Shown here piece by piece: positions 13,669 through 18,769 of a stretch of 18,769 nt of DNA. The DNA comes from CAYYAQ01 sp964469555 (GTDB taxonomy: Bacteria > Planctomycetota > UBA1135 > UBA2386): the NCBI GenBank assembly GCA_964469555.1, contig CAYYAQ010000101.1, positions 1 through 18,769 of the forward strand, given 5' to 3'. Made by a program: the position numbers and the translations under genes. The notes below the pieces were generated by a model, which did not search any database, was not told the origin of the DNA, and saw only the letters and a list, made by a program, of their open reading frames with translations. How positions within the stretch are numbered: the first letter of the stretch is position 1; each line of letters starts with the position of its first letter.

Positions 13669-15374
13669 TTGCAGTGCTCCAGTGCGAGCATCGCGTAGGT
13701 GGTGCAGACGAGATCGCTCTCTTCCCACCAGCGTCCGTTCTTGGAGTTGAGCCAGCCGCCGTTCTCGTTTTGCAGGCTCGCGAGCTTGGCCTTCAGGGCC
13801 TTGCGCCAGTCGACCTGATCGGTCTTTCCCTCGGGAATTGCCGTGCCGATTTCCGTTGTGGGTAGTTCCAACGTCTCGATGCCGGTGACCGCGAGCGCCT
13901 GCGCCATGACCATGTAGTAGTAGAAGAGCCCCTGGAAGCGAGCCTTCTCGCCCAGCTTCGGGTCCGACCCCGGGTTCACGTCCAGGTCGAAGTTCTTCTC
14001 GATCCACTTCACTGCGGCCACCACGCGGGGGTCGCCCTTTTCGACGCCGCAAAGGGTGTAGGTCTTCAGCAGCGCGTAGGTCATCGAGCCGTAGCTGCGC
14101 GGGATCTTGCTACCGTCGGGGAGTGCGATGTAGCCCGCAGGGGAGTTGCCGGGGTAGTAGGAGGAGCCACCGTCGTTGCCCGAGATTACCGTCGTCCGCT
14201 TGCCGGTCTTTGCGTCGCGGGACTTGCCGGACCAACTCCCCTTGAGGTTTTGGGTGCGCTGGAGAAACACGATCGCCTTGGCCCACGCTTCATCCTCGGG
14301 GTCGAGGCCTGTCTCCTTCAGCGTCTGGGCGGCGAACTGCGTGTTGCTGAGGTCGCCGCGTTCGTCGCCGCCGTAGCCGATCGAACCGTAGTCGCGGTCA
14401 CTCGGCTCGTAGCCTTTGCTCTCGACGCTCTGCAACGCCTTGATGAAGCGCTGCGCCTTCTGGAGGTTCTCCTTGAACTCCGCGCGGTTGGCCTTCGCCA
14501 TCGCCATGACGCAGGCGCAAGTCGTGTAGTTGATGTTCTCGCGTCCGAAGCCACCCATGTCGTTCTGGCGCTGAGCGATCCACGCGAGACCGAGGTCGAT
14601 CGCCCGCTGTTCTTTCTCCGTGCGCTTCGACTTCGGCTTGGTCAGCAGCGAAGCGATGCCGATTCCGGTCAGGCCGACGTCGTAGTGTTTTCCGGTTGTT
14701 CCGACCTTGTCGACGGGAACAACGACGTAGAACTTGCCCTTGTCCTGCTTGCTGAACAGGAAGTCGAAACCCTTCTGCTGGACGGCGCTCCAGGGTTGTT
14801 CCTGCGGTTGCCGCTGCGCGCGGACGAGCGTGAGCAACGCGCCCACGGTCGCGCTCATGTCCGGCTTGCCGCCCGCCATGATCGGACCGCGACCGACGCT
14901 TTGCGCGGCGGATTCGATGCCGGCCTTGTCGATTCGGAGGGCGTCGAACGCGGACGGCTCGGAGCCATTCGACTTCAGCCACTTCTGGCCCGCGGCGATC
15001 TCGGCTTCAAACGAGTCAGGGCCGAGCGAGCGCATCGCGTCCAGCACCCACTTCGTCGTCTCGACGGAGTCGGTGCCCCCGGCATCCCCGAACGAGCCAT
15101 TGGCCCGGCGACACGTGATCAGGAAGTTCAGCGGATTGCGAACGACCGGACCGTCGTCGGGGAAAGAGTAGAGCCTGTGGCAGTTGCCCATCGCGGCCAA
15201 CACCATCGCCGTGCACCGGCAGGAGCCGTCTCCCAGCGCCTGGCTCTTGTGAGCCGAGTGCTTGAAGAATCGGATCAGCCCGTCGATCTCGCGCTTGAAC
15301 GGGGTCTTTTGGCTGACGGCGGGTGCCGCGATCAGGGCGAACAGCGTCAAGAATAGGACGGGTCTGGTTGCCAT
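13665..15374 (-). CDS. secreted prenyltransferase/squalene-oxidase-repeat (alpha/alpha toroid) protein
   Basis: From the ATG at 15374 the protein is 569 residues and starts with a signal peptide (MATRPVLFLTLFALIAAPAV then SQ). A 12-codon extension to 15410 is possible but spoils the signal peptide. The mature part contains repeated toroid units such as NGSFGDAGGTDSVETTKWVL, DMGGFGRENINYTTCACVM, RSYGSMTYALLKTY and the end NENGGWLNSKNGRWWEESDL. These resemble the squalene-hopene cyclase/prenyltransferase fold. The cyclase DxDD acid is not seen, so it is probably not a cyclase. Secreted toroid proteins of this kind, with the ygSMTYA and YYY segments, are common in Planctomycetota and have no settled function. 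Many Cys residues are present near the N-terminal repeats. It heads a three-gene unit with the FAH-family and SDR genes. Confidence 0.88.
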   Translation of the reverse strand: MATRPVLFLTLFALIAAPAVSQKTPFKREIDGLIRFFKHSAHKSQALGDGSCRCTAMVLAAMGNCHRLYSFPDDGPVVRNPLNFLITCRRANGSFGDAGGTDSVETTKWVLDAMRSLGPDSFEAEIAAGQKWLKSNGSEPSAFDALRIDKAGIESAAQSVGRGPIMAGGKPDMSATVGALLTLVRAQRQPQEQPWSAVQQKGFDFLFSKQDKGKFYVVVPVDKVGTTGKHYDVGLTGIGIASLLTKPKSKRTEKEQRAIDLGLAWIAQRQNDMGGFGRENINYTTCACVMAMAKANRAEFKENLQKAQRFIKALQSVESKGYEPSDRDYGSIGYGGDERGDLSNTQFAAQTLKETGLDPEDEAWAKAIVFLQRTQNLKGSWSGKSRDAKTGKRTTVISGNDGGSSYYPGNSPAGYIALPDGSKIPRSYGSMTYALLKTYTLCGVEKGDPRVVAAVKWIEKNFDLDVNPGSDPKLGEKARFQGLFYYYMVMAQALAVTGIETLELPTTEIGTAIPEGKTDQVDWRKALKAKLASLQNENGGWLNSKNGRWWEESDLVCTTYAMLALEHCK

Positions 15375-15426
15375 GTGGTCTCTCAGGGTCTGGATCCAGG
15401 CGGGTCGCAAGGGTAGGACTGCGCCC

Positions 15427-16113
15427 TTGAGTCCTCAAACGGAAAGATCCGGACAGAGTTCAGGCGATGGTATCGCCGTCCCTGCGGCGGTTTACTTCGC
15501 CAAGGCCCCGGTCCCGGGGGCGGTGAAGACTCGCCTCTGCCCGCCTCTCACTACGGAGGAAGCCTGTGCATTGTACGAGGTCTTTCTCCGGCGGGTGGTC
15601 CACCCGGTGCCGGGTGCGCGGACGCTGGTATACGGCTGGCCGGGTGAAGAGCTCGACCGGCTCCGGGCGACCGTACCGCGCCTCGTCCCCGTCGCCGGCG
15701 GCGCCAGGGCGATCGAGCTTCGCCCCCAGGTCGGCGCCGACCTCTGGGCCCGCATGATCGATTGCTTTGCCGGGCTTTTCGCCGAAGGGCATCGACCGGT
15801 CGTGATCCGCAACACGGACTCACCGGATCTCGAGATGGACCTCGTGACCGAGGCGATCGAGCGGTGCGAACCGGGGACGGTCGTGCTGGGGCCTGACCTC
15901 GGTGGGGGCTACTACCTCGTCGCGCTTGCGGCGCCGTGCCCCGAACTATTCGCCGGGCTGGACGAGGGTGCGTCGACGGTGTTCGGAGCGACCCGCCGCC
16001 GTGCGGGCGAACTCGGCCTGCGGGTCGAGATCCTGCCAGAGCGACCGGACGTCGACACGTTCGAAGACCTCGTCTCGATGTGGCGCCGGCGGATGGGCCC
16101 CGGGCCTCAGTGA
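15427..16113 (+). CDS. TIGR04282-type glycosyltransferase-like protein (DUF2064)
   Basis: The core begins AAVYFAKAPVPGAVKTRLCP, the hallmark of the DUF2064/TIGR04282 family related to GT-A nucleotidyl/glycosyltransferases. It continues with RNTDSPDLEMDLVTEAIER and TVVLGPDLGGGYYLVALAAP, equivalent to the D-x-P-x-L and GPxxDGGYxLxxL motifs of the family; the usual first Asp of DGG is replaced here. The start is uncertain: TTG 15427 avoids the divergent toroid gene, while in-frame ATGs at 15373 and 15262 would overlap its 5' end. The out-of-frame ATG at 15467 cannot be used. The stop region overlaps the convergent DNRLRE gene by seven bases. Some family members are linked to rSAM/glycan clusters, but the activity is unproven. 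Confidence 0.85.
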   Translation: MSPQTERSGQSSGDGIAVPAAVYFAKAPVPGAVKTRLCPPLTTEEACALYEVFLRRVVHPVPGARTLVYGWPGEELDRLRATVPRLVPVAGGARAIELRPQVGADLWARMIDCFAGLFAEGHRPVVIRNTDSPDLEMDLVTEAIERCEPGTVVLGPDLGGGYYLVALAAPCPELFAGLDEGASTVFGATRRRAGELGLRVEILPERPDVDTFEDLVSMWRRRMGPGPQ

Positions 16114-17096
16114 ATCAACAAATCGAGTCCATCGGTCATGTGTGACGTCTTGCCGAGCGTCGCCATTTGAAGGAACACCTTCACGCCGATGAGCTTCTGG
16201 TCGTTCGGAACCGTGAAGGTCAGCGACTGTTGGCCCAGGTTGTTCGTCGCGCTGGCTAGGACCACGTCGAGTGAGACCAGTAGCTGGCACGGTGGGCCGG
16301 GAATCGGATCGAGCATCAGCGGCAGCTTCACCGCGCCCCAGAACGTGCTGGACAGCCCGACCACTGTGAGTCCGATCGACGAGGGCTTCAGGAGCGTCCC
16401 CGTGACGGTCATCTGCGTGTTGAGCTTTGGCGTGCCGCTGGTCGCGCGCAACCGCGGCCACGTGGCGACTGGACCGCACCCCTTGTCGAAGACCCGGACC
16501 GCCGTCACGTCGACGAGCAGGTAGGGCCGTATGCTCGCCGTGGGATGGTCGCGGCTCGGTCCCCAACCCGGGCGGTAGGCGCCGGCGGAGCTCTCGCGCG
16601 CGAGTCGGATCACCATGCCATTGTTCGTCGAGCCGCTGACCCAACTCGCGACCAGAGACGTGATGTCGAACTTCTTCCAGCCGCGATTGCGGTTGTCGCC
16701 GATATTGACGGAACTGAGCGCCTTCCCGTCGTCGCTCGGTTTGTTGCTCCAGGTGACCCTCGACTCGGCGAAGCTCTGGGTGAGTCCATATGCCGTGACT
16801 GGTAGTCCGCCGGCAGCGATGGTGCGGTTCTCGAGGAAGTAGAGCGTGGCATTGCGGATCGGCTTGCTCTTCAAGCTCGTCACGTCGAACTTGAAGAAGG
16901 TGCGCATGAAATAGATGCCGGAGGTGTTCTTGTTCTTGGCCAGACCGAGTTCCGTGGCGGCCCCGTAGTTCGTCGTCGGCATGTCAGAGCGAACCGTGGC
17001 ATCCGCGTCGGGGGTGAGGCGAAGCGTCTGGGCCATCGCCGAGGGTGCGACGAGGAGGAGCGCGGCGGCGGTGGTCGAGAGGATGTTCAGTCGCAT
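16107..17096 (-). CDS. secreted DNRLRE domain-containing protein
   Basis: The 329-residue protein has a signal peptide (MRLNILSTTAAALLLVAPSA then MA-Q). It is followed by a DNRLRE-type beta domain of about 160 residues: LTPDADATVRSDMPTTNYG, a Phe-Phe-Lys-Phe-Asp strand (FFKFDVTSL), TLYFLENR, FAESRVTWSNKPS and WKKFDITSLVASWVSGS. RPYLLVDVTAV closes the domain. The remaining 125 residues start at about CGPVATWPRLRATSGTPKLN and form a second predicted beta domain, with Cys in GCGP and in GPPCQLL. That arrangement resembles C-terminal modules repeatedly seen on planctomycetal secreted proteins (my recollection, to be checked). A likely role is cell-surface or matrix carbohydrate binding; no catalytic residues are apparent. 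The ATG at 17096 is well supported by the signal peptide. Confidence 0.85.
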   Translation of the reverse strand: MRLNILSTTAAALLLVAPSAMAQTLRLTPDADATVRSDMPTTNYGAATELGLAKNKNTSGIYFMRTFFKFDVTSLKSKPIRNATLYFLENRTIAAGGLPVTAYGLTQSFAESRVTWSNKPSDDGKALSSVNIGDNRNRGWKKFDITSLVASWVSGSTNNGMVIRLARESSAGAYRPGWGPSRDHPTASIRPYLLVDVTAVRVFDKGCGPVATWPRLRATSGTPKLNTQMTVTGTLLKPSSIGLTVVGLSSTFWGAVKLPLMLDPIPGPPCQLLVSLDVVLASATNNLGQQSLTFTVPNDQKLIGVKVFLQMATLGKTSHMTDGLDLLIH

Positions 17097-17114
17097 GGTG
17101 CTGTGGGTAGTGTC

Positions 17115-17128
17115 GATGCGGGAGCATC
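17115..17128. other. small perfect hairpin upstream of the DNRLRE gene
   Basis: GATGC (17115-17119), GGGA, GCATC (17124-17128). The stem is only five pairs. It lies 19 bases upstream of the DNRLRE ATG on the minus strand. Its role is unknown and it could be chance. Confidence 0.25.
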
Positions 17129-17137
17129 ATAACTCGC

Positions 17138-17345
17138 GTGCCACGATCGGTGTCACATAGCGGGTCGCGGTCCCGTTCGGTGCGTCTTGCTCTCGGCGTC
17201 CGCTGCACCGGGCCAGGGAGAGGACGAACCGAAGGACGAGATCGATCGGACGGTCGCGGGAATCAAGCTCGAGAAGACGCGGCAATTCAAGTTGTCGCGT
17301 ACCAGGGACATCACGGTCTGTGACGTCGCTTTCCCGGAACGCTGA
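17138..17345 (+). pseudogene. short gene remnant or small secreted protein with a probable frame change
   Basis: The frame ending at TGA 17343-17345 reads GEDEPKDEIDRTVAGIKLEK followed by TRQFKLSRTRDITVCDVAF and PER. Its codons have mostly G or C in the third position, as in the real genes here, whereas the alternative frame does not. No ATG or GTG precedes it in frame: a TAA stands before 17131 and the nearest candidate is TTG 17187 (52 residues). In the next frame a GTG at 17138 begins a basic, then hydrophobic stretch (RSRSVRLALGV) that would join naturally to SAAPGQGEDE by a one-base shift near 17190-17205, making a signal peptide. It is either a frameshifted remnant, a sequencing error or a small TTG-initiated gene. 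It abuts the convergent ybjQ stop. I do not recognise the family. Confidence 0.4.
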
Positions 17346-17675
17346 CTATCCGTCGTGGGTCTTCTTGAGCTTGACCGCCGTCCCGTACGCCAGCATCTCC
17401 GACGCTCCAGAAGCGATGTTGCTCGTTGCGAAGCGGGTCATCAGGACGGCGTCGGCGCCGAGTTTCCTGGCCCGGTCGGTCATCCGATCGAGGGCCTGCT
17501 CGCGGGTCTCCGCCATCATCTTTGTGTAGTGGTGAAGCTCTGCGCCCACGAGGTTGCGTATCCACTCGGAGATGTCCGCGAACACGTGGCGAGTTCGGAT
17601 GGCCGCGCCGCGGACGAGGCCGAGTGTTTCCGCGACTTCGTGGCCGTGAATGTTGTCGGTAGTGGTCACGATCAT
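17346..17675 (-). CDS. YbjQ/UPF0145 (DUF74) family protein
   Basis: From the ATG at 17675 the protein is 109 residues, matching the usual length of about 105. It reads MIVTTTDNIHGHEVAETLGL, then VRGAAIRTRHVFADISEWIRNLVGAELHHY. The helical AETREQALDRMTDRARKLGA is followed by DAVLMTRFA and the C-terminal SEMLAYGTAVKL, which is the YbjQ consensus order. These proteins form compact, often pentameric assemblies and have been proposed to bind heavy metals, but their function is unproven (family knowledge). The ATG shares one base with the stop of the anti-sigma-like gene (TGATG), so the protein is made from the sigma operon mRNA. A longer in-frame opening to 18158 is only antisense to the anti-sigma and sigma genes. 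Confidence 0.9.
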   Translation of the reverse strand: MIVTTTDNIHGHEVAETLGLVRGAAIRTRHVFADISEWIRNLVGAELHHYTKMMAETREQALDRMTDRARKLGADAVLMTRFATSNIASGASEMLAYGTAVKLKKTHDG

Positions 17676-18121
17676 CAGCGCATGACTCCCCGGTAGCGAT
17701 CGAATCGACTCGTGCGCATCTTCAGCCTCAGGGTGTTCCAGAACAGGATCCCGCCCCCGGCCAGCGCGGCGAGCGCGGCGATCTTGATGAGCAGCGGTTG
17801 TCCGCTGCGCAATAATTCGAAGACTCCGTAGCCGCCGAGGATGACGACCCCCGTGATCAGTAAGATCCAGCCGATCTGCCACTCGCTGCGATTGTAGAAA
17901 CTCTGCCAGAACCGCCGCATCTCGTGATCGGTCGGCTCCGCGAGTGTCATCGACTTCGTGATGTCCGTCAGGCACTGGAACCCGGCGGATTCGGCTGCGA
18001 GCTCCGGCTCCGCCGCGAGCCGCTTCTCGAATTCGGTGCGCTCCTCCGGCGACATCTCGTCGTCGACGTACGCCATGAGTTTCTCCTGGTCTGACGTCAG
18101 AGGTGTGTCGAGGTCGGTCAC
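17675..18121 (-). CDS. anti-sigma-factor-like membrane protein
   Basis: The 148-residue protein begins at GTG 18121, overlapping the sigma factor TGA as GTGA. The N-terminal region, with EKLMAYVDDEMSPEERTEFE and RLAAEPELAAE, is the helical motif of anti-sigma factors related to zf-HC2 proteins, but the His/Cys zinc ligands are absent. Residues 81-104 and 109-131 form two transmembrane helices joined by a very short loop, and the C-terminus is basic (RTSRFDRYRGVMR), putting both ends in the cytoplasm. That leaves no periplasmic sensory domain, so release of sigma would have to be driven by partner proteins or by the membrane itself. The role is inferred from coupling to the sigma gene and the N-terminal motif. 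Confidence 0.75.
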   Translation of the reverse strand: MTDLDTPLTSDQEKLMAYVDDEMSPEERTEFEKRLAAEPELAAESAGFQCLTDITKSMTLAEPTDHEMRRFWQSFYNRSEWQIGWILLITGVVILGGYGVFELLRSGQPLLIKIAALAALAGGGILFWNTLRLKMRTSRFDRYRGVMR

Positions 18122-18714
18122 TTCTGGCCCTCCATGTACGGCTCCATGAGGCCGCCAAGTTTCTTGCGGGCGTGGAATAGACGGGACATCACGGTACCGA
18201 TCGGGATTTCGAGCACTTCAGCGATCGACGCGTAGTCGAGGTCCTGGAAGTGTCGCAGCAGGATGATCTCTCGGTGTTGCAGCGACAGGTTATCCATGGC
18301 CTTCCAGAGTTCTCGGCTTACTTCCTGGTCCTCAGCCTTCGCAGTCGGGCCCAGCGCATCGTCCGGTAGCGGGATGCCGAGGCTGTCGTCGTCCTTCGGG
18401 TGGATCGATACCTGCCTGGCGCGGCTCCGCTTCTGGATGAAGTTGAGGCAGCAGTTGCGCAGGATGCGAAAGAACCACGGGGCGAAGCGTTCGCCCTCCC
18501 GAAATCGGTCGAGGTGCTTGTAGACCCGGAAGAACGCGTCGTTCGCCATGTCGATGGCGTCGTGGCGGTTGCCGACGTACCCCATGGCGACGCCGATGGC
18601 GCGGCCCATGTAGAGTTCGACGAGAGTCTCGAAGTTGCCATGGTCTCCGTGTTTCGCGCCGGCGATCAGCCGGATTTCTTCTGCGACGGTCAAAGGAGCA
18701 CGGCTACCTGACAT
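18118..18714 (-). CDS. ECF-type RNA polymerase sigma factor
   Basis: The 198-residue protein has region 2 (about 20-95): NFETLVELYMGRAIGVAMGY, DAIDMANDAFFRVYKHLDRF and APWFFRILRNCCLNFIQKRS. Region 4 (about 135-190) has LSLQHREIILLRHFQDLDYA followed by EVLEIPIGTVMSRLFHARKK, the helix-turn-helix that reads the -35 element. The two are separated by an Asp/Pro-rich linker, and no region 3 is present, as expected for an ECF sigma. It heads a three-gene operon with the anti-sigma-like and YbjQ genes. Autoregulation by its own promoter, typical of ECF operons, is likely but not shown. The ATG at 18714 has a C-rich upstream and no Shine-Dalgarno. Confidence 0.93.
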   Translation of the reverse strand: MSGSRAPLTVAEEIRLIAGAKHGDHGNFETLVELYMGRAIGVAMGYVGNRHDAIDMANDAFFRVYKHLDRFREGERFAPWFFRILRNCCLNFIQKRSRARQVSIHPKDDDSLGIPLPDDALGPTAKAEDQEVSRELWKAMDNLSLQHREIILLRHFQDLDYASIAEVLEIPIGTVMSRLFHARKKLGGLMEPYMEGQK

Positions 18715-18745
18715 GGGGGACGATCATTCAGGGGCATTCGAAATA

Positions 18746-18764
18746 TTTTGACTTTGGATCAAAA
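18746..18764 (-). promoter_or_regulatory. AT-rich inverted repeat upstream of the sigma factor gene
   Basis: TTTTGA (18746-18751) and TCAAAA (18759-18764) are inverted copies around a 7-base centre. They lie in a conspicuously AT-rich patch 32-50 bases upstream of the sigma gene ATG. On the minus strand a TTGATC followed 15 bases later by TCGAAT could be a weak -35/-10 pair. Either a promoter or an operator is possible. The window ends five bases further on. Confidence 0.3.
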
Positions 18765-18769
18765 ACCCA

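Noticed and set aside
13669..14052. N-terminal 128-codon extension of the FAH-family gene
   Set aside because: Lies wholly inside the toroid gene in another frame, is Arg/Gly-rich, and the FAH family starts near the ATG at 13668.
14250..15356. Long + strand open frame antisense to the toroid gene
   Set aside because: The minus strand encodes a clear secreted toroid protein; this frame is Arg/Val/Ala-rich with no motifs.
15467..15469. ATG just before the TIGR04282 core
   Set aside because: It is in a different reading frame from the AKAPVPG core and cannot start that gene.
17676..18158. N-terminal 161-codon extension of the YbjQ gene
   Set aside because: Overlaps the anti-sigma-like gene in another frame; YbjQ proteins are about 105 residues and the ATG at 17675 matches.
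1..18769. tRNA, rRNA, insertion sequence, attachment site, riboswitch
   Set aside because: I saw no cloverleaf, rRNA segments, transposase/integrase motifs, flanking direct repeats, or RFN element before ribH; a covariance-model search would be decisive.

Overview
The window is a compact, high-GC bacterial chromosome segment with about 21 protein genes and no gap longer than about 210 bases. I see no rRNA, tRNA, CRISPR array, transposase or integrase. Gene content points to Planctomycetota, as an inference with moderate confidence. The evidence is a secreted squalene-cyclase-like alpha/alpha toroid protein of a type common in that phylum, a secreted DNRLRE-type beta protein with an extra Cys-containing C-terminal module, a small ECF sigma/anti-sigma unit, and few recognisable Shine-Dalgarno sequences.

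Left part (1-5857). A Lys/Glu/Asp-rich protein enters from beyond the left edge on the + strand. It resembles the C-terminal part of a SurA/PpiD-type periplasmic chaperone and ends in a 12-bp tandem repeat coding GKDD/GKDG. Converging on it is a four-gene minus-strand cluster running from 5810 to 1707: a family 2 glycosyltransferase, a UDP-galactopyranose-mutase-like FAD oxidoreductase, a zinc-ribbon methyltransferase and a second class I methyltransferase. It looks like a small glycan or glycolipid modification pathway. A secreted SGNH-type hydrolase (5858) is divergent from it across 47 bases that contain a dyad.

Middle (6758-12095). Housekeeping genes run on the minus strand as ribH, nusB, ftsY and then an O-antigen-ligase-like membrane protein with a helical-repeat tail. 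The last three are linked by stop/start overlaps. Divergent from ribH are a four-helix membrane protein with conserved-looking histidines and a type I signal peptidase (lepB).

Right part (12106-18769). A minus-strand set of three (secreted toroid protein, fumarylacetoacetate-hydrolase-family enzyme, SDR oxidoreductase) is divergent from a TIGR04282-type glycosyltransferase-like protein. A DNRLRE secreted protein, a short probable gene remnant, and a tightly overlapping operon of ECF sigma factor, two-helix membrane anti-sigma-like protein and YbjQ/UPF0145 protein complete the window.

The strongest leads for follow-up are the sigma/anti-sigma/YbjQ operon, the coupling of an O-antigen-ligase-like gene to ftsY, the compact glycan cluster, the SDR that lacks its catalytic Ser, the lepB start codon buried in a hairpin, and the probable frameshifted remnant at 17138-17345. 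I did not find a clearly new defence or mobile system. All identifications come from reading motifs, not from database searches.
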